Part shown: in pieces, positions 49,701 through 57,765 of the stretch
Position numbering within the stretch: the stretch's first letter is position 1
How the letters are laid out: the number at the start of each line of letters is the position of its first letter
Origin: Gluconacetobacter johannae
Lineage (GTDB): Bacteria; Pseudomonadota; Alphaproteobacteria; Acetobacterales; Acetobacteraceae
Assembly: GCF_014174305.1 (NCBI RefSeq)
Contig: NZ_JABEQH010000022.1
Location: forward strand, 1 to 64,000
Reading direction: 5' to 3'
Length of the DNA stretch: 64,000 nt
Made by a program: the position numbers and the translations under genes
The notes under the pieces: generated by a model
Database searches by the model: none
Told to the model about the DNA's origin: nothing
What the model saw: only the letters and a program-made list of their open reading frames with translations

Positions 49701-52700
49701 ATCCGGGTCCGGCTTGCGGCGGATGGCACGATCACCATCGACAGCCGTCCCAGGCTGGCCCAGGCGGTCTGGACCCGCCATGCGACCACGCGGGCCGGCG
49801 TGTCCCCCGTTTCCCCGGTGGCGCTGCCGCCCGCCACCACCGATTCCGTACTGGCGGGGGATGCGCTCTACGCGACGGCGCGCGCCGCCGGACTGGCCTA
49901 CGGCCCGGCCTTCCAGCGTGTCGGCGCAACGGCCATGGCCACGGACCGGGTGGACGTGACGTTGACCGGCCAATCCCCCATCACCGGCCTGACGCTGGAT
50001 CCGACCGCGCTGGACGGCACGTTCCAGGCGCTGGTCGGCCTGGCCGTCAATCATGCCGGGCCGCAGTCCGCCGAAGCGCCGCTGCCGCGAAAATTCGGGA
50101 CCATCCGCCTGGACATGACGGCGGACGCGCCCGTGCGGGGACAGGCCGCCGTCACGACCTCCGGCCCTCGCGAAACCGAAGCCGACATCGTCATGCTGGA
50201 TGCCGCCGGCCGCGCGGTGCTGTCGGCCACCGCCTGCTGGTTCACCCGCATGCCGGGCGAACGCCCCACCCCGGTTGCCGAACGCAGCTTCCATGAAATC
50301 TGGCTACCGTCGCCCATCGCGCCCGCGCCTTTGTCCGACGACTGCTTCCTTGCCCTGCGCCCCGCCCTGGAGACGCCGGCGGGCGATGCGGATGACAGGG
50401 ATGCCGGTCTTCTGGCCCAGGCCTTCCTGGCCGCCTGCGCCGCCCCGGAGACGCCACCCGCCGAGGGTCCGGGCGACGCATCCGACCTCGCACGTATCTG
50501 GCAGACCCTGTTCCTCGACCTGCCGCAATGGCTGCCGGCGGCGCTCCTGCTGGCCTGGGTGGGAGAGCGCTGCGGTGTGGCGGGCGCGCCCCGCGCCGAC
50601 GTAGCGGCGGGCGACGATACGTTCCCCGACGTCGCCTTCCGGCAACTGCTGTCCGGCCGCGCCGTCGAACTGGCCGCCGCGCAGATGGCCGACGCCATCG
50701 CGGCCTATACGCGCGACTGGCCGCAGGACCGCCCGGTGCGCGTGCTGGAACTGCATGCCGACCGGGGCACCCTGGCCCGCCAACTGGCCCCGCGCCTGAC
50801 GGCACTGCCGACGCGCCTCGACTACACGGTCCTGGAGCCCAACCGCGAACGACAGGCCCGGCTGCGCCCGACATTGCTGGCCCACCGGCCTGGCATCGTC
50901 CTGGCCGAAACCGTTCCGGCCGGCGCGTACGATGTCCTGGTCGCCTACACGCCCGGCCTGCACGGCGTCGTGCCGGCGGCCATCCTGGCGCAGGCCGACC
51001 GGCTGGCCCCAGGCGGCCTGATCCTGGTGGCCGAGGCGGCCGAGGACAGCAGTTGGACCACGCTGCGCGGCCTGTCCACCGATCCGCTCACCACGATCGC
51101 CGCCTGGCGCGAACTGCCGCATCGCCTGCGCGCGGTGGCCGAGAGCACGCCCGGCCAGGCGCCGTTCCCGCTTGCCCTGCTGGCGGCGGTCGCGGCCGAG
51201 GCCGAAGACCCGTTGTCCACGCCCGACGCCCCGCCGACGCTGGCGCCGATGCGCCTGTCGTACGCGCCGCAGGACCAGATCGCGGACGATGATACCGCCC
51301 AGGCCGGAACCGCCGAAACCACCCTGGCCGCCCGGGCGATGCTGGCCCTGGCCCACGACGCCCGACAGGCGGCCGAGGCCGGCGAACGCCTGGCGGTGAT
51401 TACCCGGGATGCCGGCCGCACCCCGCACGAGGCCGCGCGCGTGGCCCTCGCCCGGACAATCGCCAACGAATTTCCGTCCCTGCGCTGCCGCCGGATCGAC
51501 CTGTCCTCCGCCATGACGGAAGCCGGGATCGAGGACGCCCTGCGCGCGGAAGGCGCGGCCACGGACGACGAACGCGAGGTGCGCTGGACACCCGACGGAC
51601 GTCTGGTCCGCCGCCTGCGCGAGGGCCTGCCGGATCGCGCCGCCACCCCGGCGTCCGATCCTGTCCGGCTGATCCAGCCGGTTCCGGGGCCGCTGGACCG
51701 CCTGTGCTGGATGCCGCAGGCCCGGACCCAACCCGGACCGCGCGACGTCGTCATCGATGTCAGGGCCAGCGGGCTGAACTATCGCGACGTGCTGTCCGCC
51801 ATCGGCATGCTGCCTGATGAATTGCTGCTGGACGGCTTTGCGGGCGCGACGCTGGGCATGGAATGCACCGGCATCGTCGAGGCCGTGGGGGCCGAGGTCA
51901 TCGATCTCGCGCCCGGCGACCGCGTCATGGCGCTATCCGCCGCCGCCCATGCCAGCCGCGTGATGACCGACCGGCGCAGTGTCCTGCCCCTGCCGGACTG
52001 GCTGTCCTTTTCGGCAGGCGCCACGGTCCCGGTCGCCTATCTGACGGTGCTGTACGCGCTTGAAACCGTGGGGTCGCTACAGGCCGGCGAAACGGTCCTG
52101 ATCCACGGGGCCGCGGGCGGCGTCGGCCTGGCCGCCATTCAATATGCCAGCCATGTCGGGGCGCGGGTCATCGCCACCGCGGGTTCTCCCGCCAAGCGCG
52201 CGGCATTGCGCCGGCTGGGGATCGAGACCGTGCTGGACAGCCGGTCGCTGCGGTTCGGCGCCGATGTTCTGGATGTCACGGGCGGACAGGGGGTGGATGC
52301 GGTCCTCAATGCCCTCAGTGGCGACGCCATGGAACGCAGCCTCGAACTGCTGCGGCCGTTTGGTCGCTTCCTGGAACTGGGCAAGCGCGACTTCCTGGCC
52401 AACACACGGGTCGGCATCGGCCCGCTGCGGCAGAACGTCAGCTATCATGCGATCGACGTCGACGCGCTGGTGCGGCATCGTCCGGAACTGGTCGGCGCCC
52501 TGACGCAGCGCCTGCACGCCCTGCTCGAGGAAGGCGCGCTCGGCCCGCTGCCGTATACCAGCTTTCCCGCCGCCGCCGCGACCGATGCGTTCGCCCTGAT
52601 GCGGACATCGGCCCATGTGGGCAAGATCGTGCTGACGATGGGCCCGGTGCATGTGCCGCCCAGCCTGGATGTCCCGGCCGACCGGACCGTTCTGGTGACC

Positions 52701-53876
52701 GGCGGAACCGGCGGTTTCGGCGCGCGCGCCGCACTGTGGCTCGTGTCCCGGGGGGCGCGCCATCTGGTGCTGGTCAGCCGGCGCGGCCCCGCGGCCGACG
52801 GCGTGGCGGCCCTGCGCGCCACGCTGCTGGAGGCCGGCGCGCTGACCGTCGAAATCCGGGCCTGCGACGTCACCCACCCGACCGGGCTTGCCGCCCTGAT
52901 CGATGACATCCGGGCCACCCTGCCGCCCCTCGGCGGTATCGTGCATGCCGCCGTCAGCGTGGCGGACGGGCTGGTCTCGACCCTGTCCGAGGAGCAGGTC
53001 ACGGCCTCGGTCCAGGCCAAGCTGGGCGGCGCGCTGGCGCTGGACCGGCTGACGCGCGATGACCCGCTTTCGCTTTTCCTGGTCTTTTCGTCGGCCACGA
53101 TCACCCTTGGCGCACCGGGCCAGGGCGCCTATGTCGCCGCCAATGCGGCGGTCGAGGCGCTGATCCAGCGGCGACGCGACGCGGGCCTGCCGGGCTGCGC
53201 CGTTCGCTGGGGGCCGATCGCCGACGCCGGCTTCCTGGAACGCAACGCCGCGGCGCGCGAGGCGCTGGATCGCCGGCTGGGCGCGCAATCCATGCGGTCC
53301 ATGGCGGCGCTGGACGCCCTGCCCGATCTTCTGGTCTCGTCCGATCCCTGTCCCGTCCTGGCCGACATGGACTGGCAGGCTACCGGCAACATGCTGCCCA
53401 TTCTGGACGAACCCCTGTTCGGCGCCGTGGCGCGCCGGCGCGACGAAGACAGCGACACCGGCGACCTGATGAGCCTGCTGGCCACGGCAACCGAGGAGCG
53501 GCGGCGGGAAATCGTCGCCGACGTGATCCTGGGCGAGTTGACCCGCATCATGCAGGCCGACCGCGAGGCCCTGCCCCTGGATCAGCCGCTGGCCGAACTG
53601 GGGATGGATTCGCTGACGGCGGTCGAGCTGGCGCTGGGACTGGAACGCCGGCTGGGCGTCTCGCTTCCCGGCTTCGCATGGCAGGAGATGACCGTCGGGC
53701 GCGTCGCACGCCAGGTCACCGCCCTGCTGGGCAATGGCGGACAGGACGCCACCGCGCCGGCCGAGGCCGTCCTGACCCGCCATCTGTCCGACGAGGAGCG
53801 GAAGGCCGTGTCCGCATCGCCCGAACCTGCCCCTCAGAACGAGGAAATCCTGATACCCATCGACGAAGGCAAATGA
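46788..53876 (+). CDS. Type I highly reducing polyketide synthase, single module (RkpA-like)
   Basis: This 2,362-residue multidomain enzyme has these domains in order. KS (~15–435): Cys184 in DTACSSS, His319 in EAHGTGT, His357 in KTNVGHLE. AT (~530–840): Ser622 in IGHSVGEIAA. DH (~890–1150): His920 in WLADHMVGD, Asp1076 in LDGTFQ. A degenerate methyltransferase-like region (~1215–1500). ER (~1630–1955): ASGLNYRDVLSAIGM, HGAAGGVGLAAIQ. KR (~1965–2200): VTGGTGGFGARAALW, Tyr in GAYVAANA. ACP (~2240–2320): phosphopantetheine Ser2275 in GMDSLTAVEL. No thioesterase is present. The set should make a fully reduced, fatty-acid-like chain. ATG 46788 starts just before the KS. It resembles RkpA of rhizobial K-antigen loci. 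Confidence 0.93.
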   Translation: MLNRSTSGYSADNPEEPIAIIGASCRLPGATDLAGLWQLLDEERESVRPIPENRFPLRDFWHPRRGEPGKFYATHAATLDNVELFDAAFFGISAREARQIDPQQRLLLELAWEALEDAGTTPDAIATAGVYIGASGLEYANQRLTDPSSSDAYFMPGNTLSIFANRISHALGLRGPSMTIDTACSSSLFALHTACEDLRAGRTDMAMVGGVSMLLSPYPFIGFCAAGMLSPTGRCHSFSADADGYVRGEGGVMLLLKPLSAARRDGDDIRAVILGTAVNADGRTPGLTFPSAKAQTALLREIYDRAGISPEQLAFVEAHGTGTPAGDPVETTALGTALGQPRSTPLPIGSVKTNVGHLEPASGLVSLLKAMLALQKRRLPASLHCENPNPAIPFAALNLDVVTKARPLGEGPLIAGINNFGFGGANAHAILASAPIAPPQVRPPAPVSDDGLPLLLSARSEAGLRSLARIWSTTPWTDADLRGMATRRAHLAYRLGVPAGDAADMRAALATWADARAHPDVVTGQALAQGRTVFVFSGNGTQFPGMGKDLLDISPAFAAGLAEADAALRPHLGWSVLEAMRSGDWSAEPADIAQPMLFAFQIGVLRGLAHQGMRADIAIGHSVGEIAAAFYAGTLDLAEAARIVVLRSRHQATAPGGGMAALHGDVDAARRLMEQAAPGLEIAAYNAPNALAVAGDVEALDLLEAANTDTSLQIHRLKVGYAYHSSKMDPIAAPLIQDLGPIAARLPDRALISTVTGQPVSTLFDTEYWWRNVRAPVLFAEGVRQAAAQGGAIFIEIGPRPVLQHYLRDILRDSDVQSRVMPAVPAKIATDPFPRAALACFAAGGDILSASCFIGPAQVRGLPGVQWQRERHWFAPTEDAAVVLWDQQNTHPLMGARGKTDPNEWIAHLDSAVQPWLADHMVGDTIVLAAACMIEFAFTAARAAWPAAQVLELRDFQIMRPVIIDPAHLREIRVRLAADGTITIDSRPRLAQAVWTRHATTRAGVSPVSPVALPPATTDSVLAGDALYATARAAGLAYGPAFQRVGATAMATDRVDVTLTGQSPITGLTLDPTALDGTFQALVGLAVNHAGPQSAEAPLPRKFGTIRLDMTADAPVRGQAAVTTSGPRETEADIVMLDAAGRAVLSATACWFTRMPGERPTPVAERSFHEIWLPSPIAPAPLSDDCFLALRPALETPAGDADDRDAGLLAQAFLAACAAPETPPAEGPGDASDLARIWQTLFLDLPQWLPAALLLAWVGERCGVAGAPRADVAAGDDTFPDVAFRQLLSGRAVELAAAQMADAIAAYTRDWPQDRPVRVLELHADRGTLARQLAPRLTALPTRLDYTVLEPNRERQARLRPTLLAHRPGIVLAETVPAGAYDVLVAYTPGLHGVVPAAILAQADRLAPGGLILVAEAAEDSSWTTLRGLSTDPLTTIAAWRELPHRLRAVAESTPGQAPFPLALLAAVAAEAEDPLSTPDAPPTLAPMRLSYAPQDQIADDDTAQAGTAETTLAARAMLALAHDARQAAEAGERLAVITRDAGRTPHEAARVALARTIANEFPSLRCRRIDLSSAMTEAGIEDALRAEGAATDDEREVRWTPDGRLVRRLREGLPDRAATPASDPVRLIQPVPGPLDRLCWMPQARTQPGPRDVVIDVRASGLNYRDVLSAIGMLPDELLLDGFAGATLGMECTGIVEAVGAEVIDLAPGDRVMALSAAAHASRVMTDRRSVLPLPDWLSFSAGATVPVAYLTVLYALETVGSLQAGETVLIHGAAGGVGLAAIQYASHVGARVIATAGSPAKRAALRRLGIETVLDSRSLRFGADVLDVTGGQGVDAVLNALSGDAMERSLELLRPFGRFLELGKRDFLANTRVGIGPLRQNVSYHAIDVDALVRHRPELVGALTQRLHALLEEGALGPLPYTSFPAAAATDAFALMRTSAHVGKIVLTMGPVHVPPSLDVPADRTVLVTGGTGGFGARAALWLVSRGARHLVLVSRRGPAADGVAALRATLLEAGALTVEIRACDVTHPTGLAALIDDIRATLPPLGGIVHAAVSVADGLVSTLSEEQVTASVQAKLGGALALDRLTRDDPLSLFLVFSSATITLGAPGQGAYVAANAAVEALIQRRRDAGLPGCAVRWGPIADAGFLERNAAAREALDRRLGAQSMRSMAALDALPDLLVSSDPCPVLADMDWQATGNMLPILDEPLFGAVARRRDEDSDTGDLMSLLATATEERRREIVADVILGELTRIMQADREALPLDQPLAELGMDSLTAVELALGLERRLGVSLPGFAWQEMTVGRVARQVTALLGNGGQDATAPAEAVLTRHLSDEERKAVSASPEPAPQNEEILIPIDEGK

Positions 53877-53894
53877 CATAGCTGGCAGGACAGG

Positions 53895-54007
53895 TCGGGC
53901 TTTGCCCGAACCCACCAGGGCCTGAGGCCCTGGACCCCGATTATTGATAGACAGATCGGTTTCCAAAGGGCGGTGGCCTTTGGGCGGGTTTCAGGGCAGA
54001 GCCCTGA
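53895..54007 (+). repeat. Cluster of four palindromes between PKS and oxoamine synthase genes
   Basis: Four perfect or near-perfect short palindromes lie in a row. TCGGGC-TTT-GCCCGA is at 53895–53909, CCAGGGCC-TGA-GGCCCTGG at 53915–53933, CCAAAGG…CCTTTGG at 53963–53983, and TCAGGGC-AGA-GCCCTGA at 53991–54007. The layout resembles multicopy REP-type intergenic repeats of acetic acid bacteria. No second copy is apparent in this window. It could lower or insulate readthrough from PKS to the next gene. Confidence 0.7.
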
Positions 54008-54053
54008 GCCGTGCCGCCGAAGAGACATTCATAACGCGGATTGGTATGACGAC

Positions 54054-55340
54054 ATGACGGGACCGAAATTCGGCCGACGCCTTGGCGAACGCATCAAGCT
54101 GCTGGCCAGCCTGTCGGGCGCGGCACCTGCCGAAACCAGCACACGCGGCTGGACGCTGCCCGGCGTGGAAGACATGGAAATCATGGCGCAGCGCGCGGCG
54201 GCGCTTGGCGTGGTTGATCCGTTCTTTCGCCAGCACGACGGGCTCGCCGGGGCCACGACCTCGATCAACGGCCGCAGCTATATCAATTTCTCGTCCTACG
54301 ACTATCTGGGCCTGAATGGCGATCCCCGGGTCACCGCCCGGGTCGAGGACGCGCTCCGTCGATACGGCACGACGGTTTCGGCCAGCCGCATGGTATCGGG
54401 GGAGCGTCCCTTCCACCGGGAACTGGAAGGCGCGCTGGCCGAATGGCACGGCGCCGAGGATTGCGTCGTGATGGTGTCGGGCCATGCGACCAACGTGACG
54501 ACGCTGGCGCAGCTCATGCGGCCGGGGGATCTGATCGTCCACGACGCACTGGCCCATAACAGCCTGATCCAGGGTGCCATCCTGTCGGGCGCCCGCCGCG
54601 TCGCCTTCGCCCATAACGACGTGGCCGCCGCCCGCGAGCAGTTATGGATGCATCGCAAGGCGCACAAGCGCGCGTTGCTGGTGCTGGAAGGCCATTACAG
54701 CATGGATGGCGACATCCCCGACCTCGCGGCCTTCGTCGCCCTGGCCCGGGAATTCGACTGCATGTCGCTGGTCGACGAAGCCCATTCGACCGGCGTGCTG
54801 GGCGCCAGCGGACGCGGCATTGCCGAACACGCCGGCATCGCGCCGGATTCGGTCGATCTCTGGATGGGGACCCTCAGCAAAAGCCTGATTTCCTGCGGCG
54901 GGTACATCGCCGGGCGCGCGGACGTCATCACCTACCTCAAGCGCACGGCCGCCGGATTCGTCTATTCCGTCGGGCTGCCGCCGACCGGCGCCGCCGCATC
55001 CCTCGCCGCACTGGACATCCTGCGCGAGGAGCCGTGGCGCATCGCCCGCCTGCGCGAAAATTCCGCCCATCTTCTGCGCCTTTTCCAGGATGCGGGGTTG
55101 GACACCGGCAGTTCCGCCGGCTACGGCATCGTGCCGCTGGTCACCGGCAGTTCCCTTGTTGCCGCCCGCCTCTCCCAGGCCGTGTTTGAACGCGGCGTCA
55201 ATGTCCAGCCGATCATCCATCCCGCGGTGCCGGAACGGGCGGCGCGCCTGCGCTTCTTCGTCAGCGCATCGCACACACCCGATCAGATCGAGGCGACCGC
55301 CACGCTGCTCGGGCAGGAATTGCGGGCCTTGTCGGCATAG
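54054..55340 (+). CDS. Alpha-oxoamine synthase (RkpG/serine palmitoyltransferase-like PLP enzyme)
   Basis: This 428-residue fold-type I PLP enzyme condenses an amino acid with an acyl thioester, losing CO2, to give an amino-ketone. Visible are an N-terminal extension (~1–75), NFSSYDYLGLNGDPRV (~78–93), SGHATNVTTL with PLP-stacking His144, HDALAHNSLIQGA, EGHYSMDGD, DEAHSTGVLG with Asp241 and His244, and the PLP Lys276 in GTLSKSLISCGGYIAG. Family members include BioF, Kbl, HemA and SPT; the extension and the upstream PKS suggest it offloads the ACP-bound chain, as proposed for RkpG. ATG 54054 is the start nearest the conserved region. The last 58 bp overlap the convergent KpsS-like gene. Confidence 0.9.
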   Translation: MTGPKFGRRLGERIKLLASLSGAAPAETSTRGWTLPGVEDMEIMAQRAAALGVVDPFFRQHDGLAGATTSINGRSYINFSSYDYLGLNGDPRVTARVEDALRRYGTTVSASRMVSGERPFHRELEGALAEWHGAEDCVVMVSGHATNVTTLAQLMRPGDLIVHDALAHNSLIQGAILSGARRVAFAHNDVAAAREQLWMHRKAHKRALLVLEGHYSMDGDIPDLAAFVALAREFDCMSLVDEAHSTGVLGASGRGIAEHAGIAPDSVDLWMGTLSKSLISCGGYIAGRADVITYLKRTAAGFVYSVGLPPTGAAASLAALDILREEPWRIARLRENSAHLLRLFQDAGLDTGSSAGYGIVPLVTGSSLVAARLSQAVFERGVNVQPIIHPAVPERAARLRFFVSASHTPDQIEATATLLGQELRALSA

Positions 55341-56506
55341 GCGGACAGAATCCGCCGAACCGACCCCTCCACCGCCAGCGCCCGCCCTTCGGGGGTGAAA
55401 AAATCACCCTCGACCAGTACCTCCTGGACCAGCATGCGACAGAACGCATCCAGCAGTTCGGCATCCGGCGCGCAGGCTTCGCGCCAGTACCGACCCAGCG
55501 GGCCAAGGAAGGTCAGTCCCTCGACCTCGTAGATGGCCTGCCCCAGAATCTTGACAGGCTTGTTCTGCCGCAAGGCCTGCAGCCCGACGGTGCTGTTCAC
55601 CGTCACAACGCCGGCACACGCCTCCAGAACCGGTTCCAACGGCCCATCGGCCATGAAATAAACCCGGTCCGCGACACCCAGCGCGCGCGCGCGTCGGCGG
55701 ATCAACCCCTCCCAATCGGTCAGGCGGGGGTCGAGCGGATGACGCCGCACGACCAGGGACAGCGTATCCGGGGCATGGGCGGCAAAAGAGGCAAGAATAC
55801 GCTCCAGCGCCTGGCCCATGCTGTGGAACGGGGAATGGACCCGCAACTGGTAGTCCCCCTCCATCTGCATGGGCACCAGCATGAAGGGCCCGGTGGGCAG
55901 GACCGCGGCTTGCGGCTTCCGCACCAGACGCCCGGCCCAGTCGCGCAGCCAGCCCGCATATTCCACGAACGGATCAATGGCGGCATGAAACCGCGCGTGC
56001 GGGAAAAACGGGGTCAGGGCCAGACGCAGGGCGTGATAGGACACGTCGTAGACGGCGCGCCGCAGGAAATCCGCATGCGGATCGTACTGCCGGGCAGGCC
56101 ATGGCGCCCGCCCGCGCGCCCGGATGACGGCGGGGTCGCGCGGCAATGCCGAAAATCCGTTGACGCCGTGCGGTTCCAGCGTGATCCAGCCGGGCCTCAG
56201 ATACCCTTCCTCGAACACCCATATGCCGATATTCCGCGCACGGGCGATTTCGGTCGCCGCCCGATGGACCGGACGGCAATCGCCGAACAGAATGATCGCA
56301 TCCGGTCGCTCGCGCACCACAATGTCCTCAAGGAACGCCGGCAACGCCTCCTGGCGTCCGTGAAACCGGATCGCGTCCGATGAAAAGACGAAGTCCCCGC
56401 CGTTGAAGGCGATGCGACGGACATGATGACCGGCGGCCTTGAAGGCCGAAGCCAATTCGGAAAAGAAGGGCGTGGCATTGCCTTGCAGCACCAGAAAACT
56501 CAGCAA
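55283..56506 (-). CDS. Capsule biosynthesis protein, KpsS-like (Kdo-transferase type)
   Basis: This 407-residue protein matches the capsule polysaccharide synthesis family that includes KpsS, which adds the first Kdo residue to the lipid anchor of group 2 capsules. Motifs are SFLVLQGNATPFFSELA at the start, IGIWVFEEGYLRPGWITLE (~92–110), LVVRRHPLDPRLTDW (~247–261) and VTVNSTVGLQALRQNKPVKI with GQAIYEVEGLTF (~300–330). The best start is TTG 56506, preceded by a purine-rich AGCGGGGAC and overlapping the stop of the upstream glycosyltransferase. It is probably cytoplasmic at the membrane. It converges with and overlaps the oxoamine synthase gene. Confidence 0.88.
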   Translation of the reverse strand: MLSFLVLQGNATPFFSELASAFKAAGHHVRRIAFNGGDFVFSSDAIRFHGRQEALPAFLEDIVVRERPDAIILFGDCRPVHRAATEIARARNIGIWVFEEGYLRPGWITLEPHGVNGFSALPRDPAVIRARGRAPWPARQYDPHADFLRRAVYDVSYHALRLALTPFFPHARFHAAIDPFVEYAGWLRDWAGRLVRKPQAAVLPTGPFMLVPMQMEGDYQLRVHSPFHSMGQALERILASFAAHAPDTLSLVVRRHPLDPRLTDWEGLIRRRARALGVADRVYFMADGPLEPVLEACAGVVTVNSTVGLQALRQNKPVKILGQAIYEVEGLTFLGPLGRYWREACAPDAELLDAFCRMLVQEVLVEGDFFTPEGRALAVEGSVRRILSAYADKARNSCPSSVAVASI

Positions 56507-57765
56507 ACCGTCCCCGCTTCCATATCCATCAGGCGAACGGCGCCACCCGCACGCGCATCCCAAGAACCGGCATCCGCACGGCCCGCCCCGTCGATCATCG
56601 CCAGTCCGGCCGCCGCCTGCGTTGGCCAATCGGCGAATGTCGGTGGCGCCTCTCCAGCCCCCCGCGCATCCTGTTCGGCCAGCTCCAGGATTTTACGCTG
56701 CCAGGCCGGCCCATCCAGCGGGTCCAGATAGCCGGGCAGATCCCCCGCGATTTCGCGAAAGACCGGTAGATCGCTGCACAGACACGGGATGCCCATCGAG
56801 AGGGCCTCGAGCAGTGGAAGACCGAATCCTTCGGCGAACGAAGGGAACAGCAGGGCGCGGGCACCACGGACCAGATCCGCAACGACCACATCGGACAACG
56901 TCGCATGTTCATGCACGATGCCCTGAAGGGTGGGGCAGCGTTCCAGCATGTCGATTATATTTTCGTTTTCCCATCCGCGGCGTCCAATGACGACCAGATG
57001 CGGCAGCCGGGTGCGATCCCGCCCGGCCGCCATATGCCGCCAGATATTCAGTAGCAGCAGGTGATTCTTTCGCGGCTCGATCGTCCCCAGCACAACGAAA
57101 TAAGGGGCATCCGGCGCCAGGCCGCTGACAGGCACCATGGTGGCCGGGCTGACATGGCACCCGTGATGCACCACGCCGATCGGCGGGCAGCGCCCGCCCG
57201 GCGCAAGATAGTGCCGCAGGGACTTCGCAACATCCTGCGACGGCACGATGACGGCGTCAGCCAACTGTCCCACCGTGTCCATACGTCGCCGGTGGCGGTC
57301 CGGCTCGGACGGGCGGGCGTATTCGGGATACTCGATCGGGATCAGGTCATGAACCATGACGGCCAGCCCGGCATTCGCCCGGCCCAGGAAGCCGGCGATC
57401 GCGTCCCGCTGCATCAGATGATGGTGCGACAGCAGCAGATACAGCCGGCGTTGCACATTATTGCCGACCGCCCCGATCGCCGCCGCCTGCAGCAGCACGC
57501 CAGCCATAAGCGACGCCCCGCGCCATGGCCGCCTCCCCTTCGTCCAGGCACGCGCCAGCATCCGCAGGAAACAGTCTGTCAGACGCCGCGGCAGGATGCC
57601 GATCCGCCCCAGAGGATGATAGGCTACGAAGGTGACCCGTGCGGGAAAACACCGCGACAGATACAGCGCATATTCCAGTTCGACGCGGTCGATGCCCGTC
57701 GGCACCGCGCTGCCGGCACGGGACAGCAGGCGGGAAATGTCCAGCAGGACAGGATGGGACGTCAT
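56500..57765 (-). CDS. GT4-family glycosyltransferase in capsule locus
   Basis: This 421-residue GT-B enzyme begins with the LLDISRLLSRAG segment typical of 'mannosyltransferase-like' GT4 proteins (PTGIDRVELEYALYL). It continues VMVHDLIPIEYPEYARP (~160), VHHGCHVSP, FVVLGTIEPRKNHLLLLNIW (~248–267) and the E-x7-E region LLFPSFAEGFGLPLLEALSMG (~322–342). ATG 57765 overlaps the stop of the KpsC-like gene by 4 bp (ATGA), so the two are translated together. The donor sugar is unknown; mannose is possible given manC nearby. Confidence 0.87.
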   Translation of the reverse strand: MTSHPVLLDISRLLSRAGSAVPTGIDRVELEYALYLSRCFPARVTFVAYHPLGRIGILPRRLTDCFLRMLARAWTKGRRPWRGASLMAGVLLQAAAIGAVGNNVQRRLYLLLSHHHLMQRDAIAGFLGRANAGLAVMVHDLIPIEYPEYARPSEPDRHRRRMDTVGQLADAVIVPSQDVAKSLRHYLAPGGRCPPIGVVHHGCHVSPATMVPVSGLAPDAPYFVVLGTIEPRKNHLLLLNIWRHMAAGRDRTRLPHLVVIGRRGWENENIIDMLERCPTLQGIVHEHATLSDVVVADLVRGARALLFPSFAEGFGLPLLEALSMGIPCLCSDLPVFREIAGDLPGYLDPLDGPAWQRKILELAEQDARGAGEAPPTFADWPTQAAAGLAMIDGAGRADAGSWDARAGGAVRLMDMEAGTVC

